Source: JALYLC01 sp963743275 (lineage in GTDB: Bacteria; Actinomycetota; Thermoleophilia; Gaiellales; JALYLC01). From it: DNA of 64,000 bases. A program made the translations under genes and the position numbers. Position 1 is the first letter of the stretch; each line of letters starts with the position of its first letter. The notes under the pieces were generated by a model, which had not been told where the DNA came from, ran no database searches, and saw only the letters and a program-made list of their open reading frames with translations. The stretch lies in assembly GCA_963743275.1 (NCBI GenBank), contig CAVUPB010000007.1:682001-746000 (forward strand), in the 5' to 3' direction. Of this stretch, positions 1-9,127 are shown in pieces.

Positions 1-1
1 G

Positions 2-67
2 CTGGACGCGATCGTGCGCTCGCTCGCGGACGAGACGCGCGGAGATGCCACGCGGGCGCCGTCATGA
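2..67 (+). CDS. 3' end of an unidentified gene (partial)
   Basis: Only the last 21 codons lie inside the window. They read openly to a TGA at 65-67 that overlaps the ATG of the redoxin gene as ATGA. That coupling is seen at many junctions here and is the main reason to believe this frame. The visible tail (ends TRAPS) shows no domain, so the product is unknown. It is probably the upstream member of the redoxin operon. Confidence 0.4.
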   Translation: MDAIVRSLADETRGDATRAPS

Positions 68-960
68 CCGCCACGCCCGCACGCGAGCGCGCAGCCGGGC
101 TCGTCGAACGGCTGGATCCGCCGGACGACTTCAACTTCCGCCACTTCCGCATGCGCCACATGGCGGCCGAGCTCCTGCGCAGCGGACTCGCCCCGGGGTG
201 CGAGGCACCCGACTTCGACCTGCCGTCGAGCGACGGCCGGCGCGTGCGCCTCAGCGACCTGCGCGGGCGGCCGGTGCTCGTGCACTTCGTCAGCTACACC
301 TGCCCCGTCACGCGCGGCGGTGTGACGACGATGCGCGAGCTCCATCGTCTCTACGGCGAGCGCGTGGAGTTCCTCGAGGTGCTCGTCCGCCAGGCGCATC
401 CCGGCGAGAAGCACGGCCCCTACCGCTCGTACGACGAGAAGCTCCGGGACGCGAGCGGCTACGAGCAGGAGGAGGGCATTCCCTGGCCCGTGCTGGTCGA
501 CGACCTGACAGGGCCGGTGCAGACGGCCTACGGGGGCCTCGCCGCCGCGGTCTATCTCATCGATCGCTGCGGGACCGTCGCGTTCTGCGGCACGTGGGGT
601 CAGGCCCCGGCCCTGCGGCACGCGCTCGACGACCTGCTCGCGCGCGGCGGCGAGGGCGCCCCGGCCGGGGTGGGGAGGGACCGGCGGCCGCACCTCGCCG
701 CAGCGATCGTGGCCGGTCGCGGAGGGCCCGCGCGCGGGGGTCGCCGAGCCCTGATCGACCTCGAGCTCGGGTTCCCCGGGGCGAACGCCTTGATGGCGAT
801 CGGATGCGCGGCGCGCCCGCTGCTCGCGCCGCTCGCCCTGCGCACGACGCCGGTGCCGCCCCGCGCGCGCGTCGCGCTGCTGGCCGGGCTCGCGGGCGTG
901 AGCGCGACCGCCGCCGGCGCACTCGGCCTGCTGCGTCGCCGGCGCGGGCGGCTCGGCTGA
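64..960 (+). CDS. Redoxin (AhpC/TSA or deiodinase-like) with C-terminal membrane segment
   Basis: Residues about 45-210 form a thioredoxin-fold redoxin domain. It opens with APDFDLPSSDGRRVRLSDLRG and carries a single candidate redox cysteine in SYTCPVTRGG (Cys80). The CPxT arrangement and the later sequence (EKHGPY, IPWPVLVDD) resemble deiodinase-like redoxins more than classical peroxiredoxins. About 90 extra residues follow and end in a hydrophobic Ala/Leu-rich helix (about 255-290) plus an Arg-rich tail, which suggests membrane attachment. The start ATG overlaps the upstream stop. It probably reduces peroxides or thiols, but the substrate is not visible from sequence. Confidence 0.75.
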   Translation: MTATPARERAAGLVERLDPPDDFNFRHFRMRHMAAELLRSGLAPGCEAPDFDLPSSDGRRVRLSDLRGRPVLVHFVSYTCPVTRGGVTTMRELHRLYGERVEFLEVLVRQAHPGEKHGPYRSYDEKLRDASGYEQEEGIPWPVLVDDLTGPVQTAYGGLAAAVYLIDRCGTVAFCGTWGQAPALRHALDDLLARGGEGAPAGVGRDRRPHLAAAIVAGRGGPARGGRRALIDLELGFPGANALMAIGCAARPLLAPLALRTTPVPPRARVALLAGLAGVSATAAGALGLLRRRRGRLG

Positions 961-975
961 TCGACTCCGCGGGGA

Positions 976-1017
976 TGCGTAGTTTCTACGTACGCGATGC
1001 GGGATTTCGCCGAAGAC
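976..1017 (+). promoter_or_regulatory. Bipartite palindrome/CCGAAG promoter of the hibernation factor gene
   Basis: A palindrome centred on CGTAG-TTT-CTACG (978-990) is followed after about 17 nt by CGCCGAAGAC. CCGAAG begins at 1010, 38 nt before the ATG. This is the shared element described in the first finding, with CCGAAG in place of CCGATG. Confidence 0.6.
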
Positions 1018-1047
1018 CGGCCATGACGGCGTCCGTACGCTGGATGC

Positions 1048-1842
1048 ATGACCCCAGATTCGGCGACACCCCTCAGGATCTTGACGCGGGGCCCGGTCTC
1101 CGAGGCCGACCGCGCGTATGCGAGCGAGAAGGTCACGGCCGTCGCGCGGCTGGCGCCGCGCACGGTGCTCGACGTCCACGTCGAGTTGCGCCGGGAGGCC
1201 AACCCCTCGCTCGAGCGGCCCGCGATCGCGAAGGCGACGCTCGCCGTCGGCGGACGCAGCGTGCGCGCCCACGTCGCGGCGCGGGGCATGCGCGAGGCCA
1301 TCGACCTGCTCGACGCGCGCCTCCGCGAGCGGCTGGGCGAGCTGGCCGGGCGCGAACGGGCGCACATCCATCGCGGCGCCGTGCCGCACTCGGGCGAGTG
1401 GCGGCACGGAGACCAGACGAGCCACCGACCCGAGTTCCGGCCGCGCTCGGCTGAGAAGGGCGAGATCCGGCGCGTCAAGCGCGTCTCCCCCGACCGGCTC
1501 ACGCCGCAGCAGGCCGCGCTCGAGATGGGGGCGCGCTCGTACGAGTTCTTCCTCTTCGCCGACGCCACGAGCGAGGCGGACAGCCTGCTCTACCGGGGCG
1601 CGGACGGCCGGCTCGTGCTCGTGACCCAGGTCGCCGGCGATCCCGGGCCGTTCGCGGTCGATCGCAGCGTGCCCGCGCCGATGGCGGTCGAGGACGCTGC
1701 CGCCCGGCTCGATGCGGGCACCGACCACTTCGTCTTCTTCAGCGAGGCCGCGAGTGGCCGCGGCGCCGTGCTCTACCGCCGCTACGACGGCCACTACGGG
1801 CTGCTCACGTCCGGCCAGGGCGACGAGGGGAGGGAGACATGA
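1048..1842 (+). CDS. hpf: Long ribosome hibernation factor (HPF/RafH-like) with duplicated C-terminal domain
   Basis: Residues 1-105 match the S30AE ribosome-binding fold, with a beta-alpha-beta layout and a basic C-terminal helix. After a charged linker there are two copies of the S30AE C-terminal dimerisation domain, about 140-195 (YEFFLFADATSEADSLLYR) and 205-260 (HFVFFSEAASGRGAVLYRR). The family dimerises 70S ribosomes or stabilises idle ribosomes. At 264 aa with a doubled tail it resembles the mycobacterial hypoxia factor RafH more than ordinary long HPF. It overlaps the following microprotein gene by ATGA and has the shared bipartite promoter, which fits induction during dormancy. Confidence 0.85.
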   Translation: MTPDSATPLRILTRGPVSEADRAYASEKVTAVARLAPRTVLDVHVELRREANPSLERPAIAKATLAVGGRSVRAHVAARGMREAIDLLDARLRERLGELAGRERAHIHRGAVPHSGEWRHGDQTSHRPEFRPRSAEKGEIRRVKRVSPDRLTPQQAALEMGARSYEFFLFADATSEADSLLYRGADGRLVLVTQVAGDPGPFAVDRSVPAPMAVEDAAARLDAGTDHFVFFSEAASGRGAVLYRRYDGHYGLLTSGQGDEGRET

Positions 1843-1991
1843 GAAGGCTCCTGGTGGGTGCGCTCGTCGCGCTCGCGGCCGTTCTCGGCGCACGCGCCGC
1901 GCTGCGGCGCTGCCGGGCGATGTGCGGGCGCTGCGGCTGTCGCTGTGGCCGCTGCACCTGCGGCCGCCGCGCCGGCGCGGAGTCCGACTGA
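1839..1991 (+). CDS. Cysteine-rich membrane-anchored microprotein, 50 aa
   Basis: A 50-codon frame starts at an ATG overlapping the stop of the hibernation factor (ATGA). Residues 4-22 are a hydrophobic Leu/Val/Ala segment after MRR, so a signal anchor is likely. Residues 25-41 hold seven cysteines spaced C-x3-C-x2-C-x-C-x-C-x2-C-x-C among Arg and Gly. A small metal-binding or redox function is possible, but I recognise no family. It is co-transcribed with the hibernation factor and converges on the nitroreductase-like gene, whose stop is 5 bp away. Confidence 0.5.
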   Translation: MRRLLVGALVALAAVLGARAALRRCRAMCGRCGCRCGRCTCGRRAGAESD

Positions 1992-1996
1992 GGACA

Positions 1997-2416
1997 CTAG
2001 AGCGAGCCGTCCTCGGGCGGCGCGCCGTCGAGCCGCAGGCGCACGATCTCGAAGTCGTCGCCGAGCGTCGTGCGCGGAAAGCGCGCGCGGAAGGCGACGA
2101 GCGCGGCGCTCCGCCGTGGGCCGCGCGCGACCTCGGCCACGGCTCGCCGCCGCCGGCCGCCGATCGTGACCATGACCGGCGCCGGCGTGAGGAAGTTGCG
2201 CCACCAGGTCTTGTGCGAGGCATTCCCCGCGACGAGCGCGAGCTCGCCGGCGACATGGGCGTACTGCAGCGGAATCGAATGCGCCCGACCGCTGCGCCGG
2301 CCCGTGTACGAAAGCACGAGCAGGCTGCCCGAGCAGAGCCGGTGGAGGGGCGAGGCGAGCACGGCGCGCAGCGGCGGGTTCGCCAGGCGCCGGGTCAGCG
2401 CGCCCGCCGCGCTCAC
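1997..2416 (-). CDS. Nitroreductase/F420-type (Ddn-like) split-barrel oxidoreductase
   Basis: The 139-residue product has the GRRSGRAHSIPL and LVAGN blocks of the deazaflavin-dependent nitroreductase (Ddn/FMN-binding split-barrel) family, followed by WWRNFLTPAPVMVTIGG. Family members use F420H2 or flavins to reduce quinones or nitro compounds at the membrane. The GTG at 2416 (VSAAGALTRR) gives the usual family length. The frame stays open much further upstream, but that extension is antisense to the Hsp20 gene and has no family similarity. A cofactor preference for F420 is inferred, not visible. Confidence 0.7.
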   Translation of the reverse strand: MSAAGALTRRLANPPLRAVLASPLHRLCSGSLLVLSYTGRRSGRAHSIPLQYAHVAGELALVAGNASHKTWWRNFLTPAPVMVTIGGRRRRAVAEVARGPRRSAALVAFRARFPRTTLGDDFEIVRLRLDGAPPEDGSL

Positions 2417-2506
2417 GGCGGCACGGGAGTCGAGAGCAGCACAGGGGTGGTATCGCAGAGCGGGCGCGGCCGCGCATCGGGGCGCACGCCTATCTCGCGT
2501 GCGGCG

Positions 2507-2547
2507 CTGCGGGAAACGTGAATCGGCGTTCGCACGGAACACCGATG
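2507..2547 (+). promoter_or_regulatory. Bipartite palindrome/CCGATG promoter of hsp20
   Basis: CTGCGGGAAACGTG (2507-2520) is followed at the conserved distance by CACCGATGCC. CCGATG is at 2542-2547, 59 nt before the Hsp20 ATG. The right half of the palindrome is degenerate. The reverse direction lacks a correctly spaced CCGATG. Confidence 0.6.
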
Positions 2548-2600
2548 CCGCGGGCGCGCGGACTTGCGAGCCTGAAGGGACCACGACCAGGGAGGTCACG

Positions 2601-3029
2601 ATGGCAATCGTCAGGTGGGATCCGTGGAGTGAGCTCGCCCGCGTGCGGCGCGAGCTGGACAGCTTCTTCGGCGAGCGCCCCGGGGTCTGGAACCCGGCGG
2701 CCGACATCACGCGCGAGGGCGACACCCTCACGATGAAGGTCGACCTCCCGGGCTTGAAGGCCGATGACATCACGGTCGAGCTGCACGATTCGCAGCTGGT
2801 CGTGACCGGCGAGCGCAAGCTGGAGAAGGAAGAGAAGCTGGGCGACACCGTCTCCCGCGAGCGGATGTTCGGCAGCTTCATGCGCACGCTCGCGCTGCCT
2901 GCCGGAGTCGAGCGCGACGACGTCGAGGCCGCCTTCGTCAACGGCGAGCTGACGGTCGTCGTGTCGCTGCCGACGCAGCGCACGGCCGAGGAGATCGAGA
3001 TCAAGACCCCCGAGCCCGCGGTCGTCTGA
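2601..3029 (+). CDS. hsp20: Small heat shock protein, Hsp20/alpha-crystallin family
   Basis: The 142-residue protein begins MAIVRWDPWSELARVRRELD, the typical N-terminus of bacterial Hsp20. An alpha-crystallin domain covers about 40-135, with PAADITREGDTLTMKVDLPG, the RMFGSFMRTLALPAGV strand region, and the AAFVNGELTV loop with a conserved NGxL motif. It is an ATP-independent holdase that keeps unfolding proteins soluble. The ATG at 2601 is preceded by GGGAGG at a good distance, which decides this start over the longer frame upstream. The homologous mycobacterial HspX is a marker of the dormancy response, and this gene carries the shared promoter. Confidence 0.92.
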   Translation: MAIVRWDPWSELARVRRELDSFFGERPGVWNPAADITREGDTLTMKVDLPGLKADDITVELHDSQLVVTGERKLEKEEKLGDTVSRERMFGSFMRTLALPAGVERDDVEAAFVNGELTVVVSLPTQRTAEEIEIKTPEPAVV

Positions 3030-3055
3030 GCGTCCGGTACGTGCGACCGGCGGTG

Positions 3056-3079
3056 CGCGGCTGCCGAGCGGCAGCCGCG
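3056..3079 (+). terminator. GC hairpin downstream of hsp20
   Basis: A perfect 10-bp stem, CGCGGCTGCC / GGCAGCCGCG, with a GAGC loop begins 27 nt after the hsp20 stop. No clear U-tract follows, so this is a terminator-like hairpin rather than a classical intrinsic terminator. Confidence 0.5.
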
Positions 3080-3112
3080 GCCGCCGGTCGCCGCATGCGC
3101 CCGGCGGCGCGA

Positions 3113-3152
3113 CTGCGGCCTTTCCGCGCGCAGCCGCGGGCATCCACCGATG
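3113..3152 (+). promoter_or_regulatory. Bipartite palindrome/CCGATG promoter of gap
   Basis: CTGCGGCCTTTCCGCG (3113-3128) is followed by 17-18 nt and then CACCGATGGC, with CCGATG at 3147-3152. The gap ATG is 64 nt downstream of CCGATG. It has the same architecture as the other sites in the first finding. Confidence 0.6.
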
Positions 3153-3210
3153 GCCTGCGAGGCCGTCGTGCCTACCGTCGAAGGTAGACGATTCCGATCG
3201 GAGGTTTTCC

Positions 3211-4239
<1,029 letters not shown>

Positions 4240-4259
4240 GCGCAGCGCTCCGGGCGGCG

Positions 4260-4292
4260 GTGCACGATCGGGGTCAGACCCCAATCGTGCAC
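4260..4292. repeat. Palindromic GGGGTCAGACCCC hairpin, copy 1
   Basis: Arms GTGCACGAT / ATCGTGCAC flank GGGGTC-A-GACCCC, making a near-perfect palindrome 20 nt after the gap stop. The same core recurs at 4331-4363 and 26750-26778 with the outer arms conserved or compensated. It probably acts as a bidirectional terminator between the convergent gap and aldolase genes. It could also be a REP-like repeat. Confidence 0.7.
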
Positions 4293-4330
4293 CGCCACGT
4301 TCCCGGGGGCGAAGAACCTCAGGTGAGTTC

Positions 4331-4363
4331 GTGCACGATTGGGGTCTGACCCCAATCGTGCAC
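4331..4363. repeat. Palindromic GGGGTCTGACCCC hairpin, copy 2
   Basis: GTGCACGATTGGGGTC-T-GACCCCAATCGTGCAC is a perfect palindrome with 16-base arms. It shares core and arms with copy 1 and lies 26 bp from the aldolase stop. Two copies in tandem between convergent genes suggest strong bidirectional termination. Confidence 0.75.
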
Positions 4364-4388
4364 CGCCGCGGCACGCGACCGGCGGCCC

Positions 4389-5402
4389 TCAGGCGCGTTC
4401 GAGCTCGGGCGTGTAGTCCCCGCTGCGGGCGAGCCCGTTCATGCGCGCGCGGTGCTCGAGCGCGCGCTGCGCGGCCCCGGCGTTCGCGGCCTCGCCGCGC
4501 CAGGCCTTGAGGACGGGCGCCTGCAGCGCCCGGCCGTACGAGAAGGACAGCTGCCAGGGGTGCGGCCCGCGGGCGTTCATGGCGTTGAGGTGGATCGTGG
4601 CGTCCTCGTCGCTCTGGCCGCCCGAGAGGAAGACGATCCCGGGCACCGCCGCCGGGACGTGGCGGTAGAGCGTCTCGAGCGTGCGCTCGGCGACCTCGTC
4701 GGCCCCGGCGCGGCCCGCCGCTTCGTACCCCGAGAGCACCATGTTGGGCTTGAGCAGCGTGCCCGCCAGGTCGACGCGCTGGTGGTACAGCTCGGCGTAG
4801 AGCGCCTGCAGCGCGGCCCCGCTCGCGGCCGCGCTCAGCTCGATCGAGTGCGTCCCGTCCATCAGCACCTCGGGCTCGACGATCGGCACGAGGCCGGCCT
4901 CCTGCGCGAGCGCGGCGTAGCGCGCCAGCGCATGCGCGTTCACCCGCACGCAGTCGAGCGTCGGCCGGCCGTCGCCGATCGAGTAGGTCGCCCGCCATTT
5001 GGCGAAGCGGGCGCCGAGCTCGCGGTACTCGGCGAAGCGCTCGCGCAGGCCGTCGAGTCCCTCGGTGACGGTCTCGCCGCCCGCGAAGGCGAGCGGCTTC
5101 GCGCCCTTGTCGACCTTGATGCCCGGGATGATCCCCCGGGACGCGAGGACATGGGCGAGCGGCGTGCCGTCGGAGGCGTTCTGGCGCAGCGTCTCGTCGA
5201 AGAGGATGACCCCGCTGATGAACTGCTCGGCGCCCGGCGCCGTGAACAGGAGCTCGCGGTAGCTGCGCCGGTTCTCCTCGGTCGACTCGAGGCCGATCGA
5301 GTCGAAGCGCTTCTTGATCGTGCCGGTGCTCTCGTCGGCCGCGAGGATGCCCTTGCCGGGCGCGACGAGCGCGCGCGCCGTCTCGTGCAGGTCGTTGCTC
5401 AT
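4389..5402 (-). CDS. Class I fructose-bisphosphate aldolase
   Basis: The 337-residue protein is of the eukaryotic-like class I type, with GKGILAADESTGTIKKRF at the N-terminus and the Schiff-base lysine in GTLLKPNMV. VEPEVLMDGTHS and FLSGGQSDEDAT complete the barrel signature. It cleaves fructose-1,6-bisphosphate to glyceraldehyde-3-phosphate and dihydroxyacetone phosphate without metal. Its ATG overlaps the stop of the ATPase subunit D gene (ATGA), so it appears to be translated as the last gene of the rotary ATPase operon, which is unusual. Its stop faces gap across two hairpin repeats. Confidence 0.93.
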   Translation of the reverse strand: MSNDLHETARALVAPGKGILAADESTGTIKKRFDSIGLESTEENRRSYRELLFTAPGAEQFISGVILFDETLRQNASDGTPLAHVLASRGIIPGIKVDKGAKPLAFAGGETVTEGLDGLRERFAEYRELGARFAKWRATYSIGDGRPTLDCVRVNAHALARYAALAQEAGLVPIVEPEVLMDGTHSIELSAAASGAALQALYAELYHQRVDLAGTLLKPNMVLSGYEAAGRAGADEVAERTLETLYRHVPAAVPGIVFLSGGQSDEDATIHLNAMNARGPHPWQLSFSYGRALQAPVLKAWRGEAANAGAAQRALEHRARMNGLARSGDYTPELERA

Positions 5403-6046
5403 GCTGTCTCCGATCGGTCGGTGGTTCCTGCGCGAACCGCGCGCCGCGCTGCCCAGCGTATGCGCGCGCCCTCGCTGCGGTCGTTCTCGTCGAGCTCCTG
5501 CTCGAGCGAGGCCAGCGCCTGCTCGTGCAGCGGCAGCCAGCGCGACTCGATCGCGCGCACGCGCCGCACGGTGGCCGCGAGCTCGGCCGCGAGGCGCTCG
5601 TGGGCGGCTGCCTCGACGGCCGCGCGGAGGGCCGACTCGAGCGCCTCGCGATGGCTCGTGATGGCCGCGGCGAGCGCGGCGCCGCCGGCCAGCAGCGCGA
5701 CGTCGGGCGCATCCGCGAGCTCGACCGAGGGGTCGGCCGGAACGCCCACGCCCATCGTCACCTGCCAGCGGACGCGCATCTCCGCGGGGGCTCCCGCGTG
5801 CGCCTGCGCGAGGCGCCGCGGGCGTTCACCGTCGAGCAGCGCGGAGCGCTCGAGCCAGCGCTCGGCGATCGCCGCGCGCGCGTGCCACTCGGCCCTCGCC
5901 TCCGCGGAGCGCCGCGCCGCCGCGCGCTCGGCGGCGATCAGCACGGCGCGCTTCTGCTCGAGCAGGTCACGGGCGCGCTCGGCCGTCGCGATGCGCGCGC
6001 TCAGCCACATGCGGCCGGCTCTACCGGGGGGGATCCGCAGCGCCAT
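5399..6046 (-). CDS. atpD: A/V-type ATPase subunit D (central stalk)
   Basis: This 215-residue, largely alpha-helical protein has the subunit D pattern. A short RIPPGRAGRMWLS start leads into a long N-terminal coiled coil (AERARDLLEQKRAVL), and a second long helix lies at about 165-200. Subunit D forms the rotor shaft inside the A3B3 head. The gene overlaps the end of the subunit B gene by 26 bp and couples to the aldolase through ATGA. The C-terminal region (about 190-215) is Arg/Thr-rich and variable. The order A-B-D matches all known V/A-type operons. Confidence 0.85.
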   Translation of the reverse strand: MALRIPPGRAGRMWLSARIATAERARDLLEQKRAVLIAAERAAARRSAEARAEWHARAAIAERWLERSALLDGERPRRLAQAHAGAPAEMRVRWQVTMGVGVPADPSVELADAPDVALLAGGAALAAAITSHREALESALRAAVEAAAHERLAAELAATVRRVRAIESRWLPLHEQALASLEQELDENDRSEGARIRWAARRAVRAGTTDRSETA

Positions 6047-7412
6047 CGTCGTATCGCTTCGCGAGGTTCTGGGCCCCGACCATCGTGAGCTCGCTCCTCG
6101 GCAGGCGCGACGCGACCGACCACGCGCGCCGCAGCGTCTCGTCGAGCGTGCGCGTCTCGGCGCGGCCCTGGTGCAGGAACTCCGTCTCGAACGCCTCGGC
6201 GAAGCCGAGGTAGCGGCGCTCGTCGGCCGAGAGCGCGTCCGCGCCGATGATCTCGGCGAGGTCGGCGATCTGGCGCGCGCGCGCGACGAGTCCGTAGAGC
6301 TGCGCGGCGATGTCGAGGTGGTCGTCGCGCGTGCGGCCCGGGCCGGCGCCGAGCCGCATCAGGCGGGAGAGCGAGCCGAGCGCGTCGAGCGGCGGGTAGA
6401 CGCCGCGGCGGTCGAGCTCCGGCGAGAGCACGAGCTGGCCCTCCGTGATGTAGCCGGTGACGTCGGGCACCGGGTGGGTCATGTCGCCGGCCGGCATCGT
6501 CAGCGCGGGCACCTGCGTGATCGAGCCCGGCCGGCCCTCGACCCGGCCCGCGCGCTCGAGCAGCGACGCGAGGTCGCTGTAGAGGTAGCCGGGATAGCCG
6601 CGGCGGCTCGGGATCTCGCCGCGGGCGGCCGAGACCTCGCGCAGCGCGTCGCAGTAGCTCGTGAGGTCGGCCATCACGACGAGCACGTGCCGGCCGAGGT
6701 CGAACGCGAGGTGCTCGGCGATCGTGAGCGCGATGCGCGGCGTGACGATGCGCTCGACGGTCGGGTCGTCGGCCGTGTTGAGCAGGAGCGCGAGGTCGCC
6801 GCGCGCCGCGCGCTCCTCGAGGGCGTCGCGCACCGCGGCGGCGTCGGCGTGGGTCACGCCCATGGCGGCGAAGACGACGGCGAACGGCTCGTCGCCGGCG
6901 CTCGCCTGCGCCGCGATCTGGCTCGCCAGCTCGAGGTGCGGCAGCCCGCCGACCGAGAAGATCGGCAGCTTCTGCCCGCGCACGAGCGAGGCCAGCCCGT
7001 CGACCGCCGTGATCCCGGTCAGGATCGCGTCGCGCGGCACGGCGCGGGCGATGGGGTTGATCGGCCGGCCGGCGATCTCGCGCCGCTCGTCGCCGGCGAT
7101 CGGCGGCCCGCCGTCGATCGGCTCGCCACGGCCGTTGCAGACGCGGCCGAGCCACGCCGGGCCGACCGGGATCTCCATCGGCGCGCCGGTGAAGGAGACG
7201 CGCGTGTCGTCGAGGCGGAGTCCCGAGGTGCCTTCGAGCACCTCGACGACCGCGAGGTCGCCGTGCACGTCGAGCACGACGCCGTTGCGCCGCTCGCCGC
7301 TGCCGAGGCGGATCTCGGCCACCTCGTCCCAGCCCACGCCCGACACGCCCTCGACCACGAGCAGCGGGCCGCGGATCTCGGCGAGCGACTCGTACTCCAG
7401 GCGCGTGCTCAT
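6021..7412 (-). CDS. atpB: A/V-type ATPase subunit B (non-catalytic)
   Basis: The 463-residue product carries the full subunit B signature: NGRGEPIDGGPPI, ITAVDGLASLVRGQKLPIFS, MGVTHADA and TQVPALTMPAGDMTHPVPD. The P-loop is replaced by non-Walker sequence (SVGGLPHLEL), as expected for the non-catalytic subunit. The ATG at 7412 overlaps the A-subunit stop (ATGA), which fixes the start although the frame continues upstream through the A gene. It alternates with subunit A in the hexameric head. Confidence 0.95.
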   Translation of the reverse strand: MSTRLEYESLAEIRGPLLVVEGVSGVGWDEVAEIRLGSGERRNGVVLDVHGDLAVVEVLEGTSGLRLDDTRVSFTGAPMEIPVGPAWLGRVCNGRGEPIDGGPPIAGDERREIAGRPINPIARAVPRDAILTGITAVDGLASLVRGQKLPIFSVGGLPHLELASQIAAQASAGDEPFAVVFAAMGVTHADAAAVRDALEERAARGDLALLLNTADDPTVERIVTPRIALTIAEHLAFDLGRHVLVVMADLTSYCDALREVSAARGEIPSRRGYPGYLYSDLASLLERAGRVEGRPGSITQVPALTMPAGDMTHPVPDVTGYITEGQLVLSPELDRRGVYPPLDALGSLSRLMRLGAGPGRTRDDHLDIAAQLYGLVARARQIADLAEIIGADALSADERRYLGFAEAFETEFLHQGRAETRTLDETLRRAWSVASRLPRSELTMVGAQNLAKRYDDGAADPPR

Positions 7413-9127
7413 GCCAGGGCCTCGAGATGCGCGAGCAGCTCGACGTGCGCGGCATCCACCGCCGCGGCGTCGCCGGGCGCCGACTCGTCGCGCGCGCGCA
7501 GCGCGTCGCCGTAGCCGAGCGCCTCGATCGCGCCGGGCTCGACGCCGCGGTCGGCGAGCGCGAGGCAGGCGTCGTAGGCGGCGAGCGCGAGGCGCAGCAG
7601 CGAGGCGCCCTTGGCGGGCCCGCAGTAGGCCTCGTTCGGGTTCAGCGCGCTCTGGCGCAGCACGAGGTCGCGCAGCAGCCGGGCGGCCCACAGCGTGAGG
7701 CGCTCGCGCGCGGGCAGCGAGGCCGCGCCGACGAGGTCGGCGACGACCTGCCGCCGGTCGGCCTCGTCGAGCAGCGCGACGGCGCGGCGGCGGCGCTCGC
7801 TCCAGTCCTCGTCGCCCTCGCCCAGGTGCCAGAGCGCGAGCGCCTCGGCGTCGCGCGAGGACGAGTCGCGCCACGTGACCGCCGGGTAGTGGCGGGCGTA
7901 GGCGAGGTCGCGGTCGAGCGACCACACGCAGCGCACGGAGCGGCGCGTGTGCGCCGTCACGGGCTCGGTCAGGTCGTTGCCGGGGGGCGAGACGGCGCCC
8001 AGGATCGTGACCGACCCCTCGTCGCCGCCGAGCGTGCGCACCCGCCCCGCGCGGGCGTAGAACGCCGCGATCGCCGACGAGAGCCGGGCAGGGTAGCCCT
8101 CCTCCGCCGGGAGCTCGTCCGTGCGCGAGGCGAGCTCGCGCAGCGCCTCGGCCCAGCGCGACGTGGAGTCGGCGATCACGACCGCGTCGAGGCCCATGTC
8201 GCGGTAGTACTCGGCGACCGTCAGGCCGGCGTGGATCGAGGCCTCGCGCGCCATCACGGGCATGTTCGAGGTGTTCGCGATCAGCACGGTGCGCTCGAGC
8301 AGCGGGCGCTCGTCGCGCGGGTCGACGAGCGAGCGCAGCTCGTGCAGCACGTCGGCGAGCTCGTTGCCGCGCTCGCCGCAGGCGATGTACACGATCACGT
8401 CGGCGTCGCACCACTTCGCGATCTGCTGCAGCATCATCGTCTTGCCCGTCCCGAATCCGCCCGGCACCGCGGCCGTGCTGCCCTGGGCGATGGGGTAGAG
8501 CAGGTCGAGCACGCGCTGGCCGGTCACCAGCGGGGCGCCCGCCTCGATCCGCTCCGCGTAGGGCCGCGCCACGCGCACGGGCCAGCGCTGCACGAGCGTG
8601 ACCTCGGCCTCGCCGATGCGCGCGATCGGCGCCTCGACCGCGTAGTCGCCGGCCGGCGCGATCCAATCGAGCCGCCCGGCGAGCCCGGGCGGCACGACGA
8701 TGCGGTGCGCGATGGCCGTCGTCTCCGGCACCGAGCCGAGCTCGTCGCCGGGAGCCACGTCCCGTCCGGCGCTCGCGCTCGGCGCGAAGGGCCAGCTGCG
8801 ATCACGCGGCAGCGACACGGCTCCCGCGCCGCCGGTCAGGAACGCGGGCGCGGTCGCGAGCGAGCGCAGCATCCCGTCGAAGACCCCGCCGAGCAGGCCC
8901 GGGCCGAGCTCGGCCGAGAGCGGCAGCCCGCTGCCGACGACGGGCTCGCCGGGCGTGAGTCCGCCCGTGTACTCGTAGACCTGGATCGTCGCCCGCTCGC
9001 CGTCGACGGCGATCACCTCGCCGGGCAGGCCGCGCTCGCCCACCGCGACGATCTCGAGCATGCCGGCGCCGTGCATCGCCGTGGCCTCGACCACCGAGCC
9101 GTTCACGCGCAGGACGCTGCCCGTCAC
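7409..9127 (-). CDS. atpA: A/V-type ATPase subunit A (catalytic)
   Basis: The 572-residue protein has the N-terminal barrel (GSVLRVNGSVVEATAM), the A-specific bulge domain around 115-190 and the Walker A loop GGFGTGKTMM. The motifs ANTSNMPVMAREASIH and ADSTSRWAEALRE are diagnostic of catalytic A subunits. The GTG at 9127 overlaps the subunit E stop as GTGA and is preferred over a GTG six bases upstream. The bacterial A/V enzyme can run as ATP synthase or as a proton or sodium pump. The ion is not determined by this subunit. Confidence 0.95.
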   Translation of the reverse strand: MTGSVLRVNGSVVEATAMHGAGMLEIVAVGERGLPGEVIAVDGERATIQVYEYTGGLTPGEPVVGSGLPLSAELGPGLLGGVFDGMLRSLATAPAFLTGGAGAVSLPRDRSWPFAPSASAGRDVAPGDELGSVPETTAIAHRIVVPPGLAGRLDWIAPAGDYAVEAPIARIGEAEVTLVQRWPVRVARPYAERIEAGAPLVTGQRVLDLLYPIAQGSTAAVPGGFGTGKTMMLQQIAKWCDADVIVYIACGERGNELADVLHELRSLVDPRDERPLLERTVLIANTSNMPVMAREASIHAGLTVAEYYRDMGLDAVVIADSTSRWAEALRELASRTDELPAEEGYPARLSSAIAAFYARAGRVRTLGGDEGSVTILGAVSPPGNDLTEPVTAHTRRSVRCVWSLDRDLAYARHYPAVTWRDSSSRDAEALALWHLGEGDEDWSERRRRAVALLDEADRRQVVADLVGAASLPARERLTLWAARLLRDLVLRQSALNPNEAYCGPAKGASLLRLALAAYDACLALADRGVEPGAIEALGYGDALRARDESAPGDAAAVDAAHVELLAHLEALA

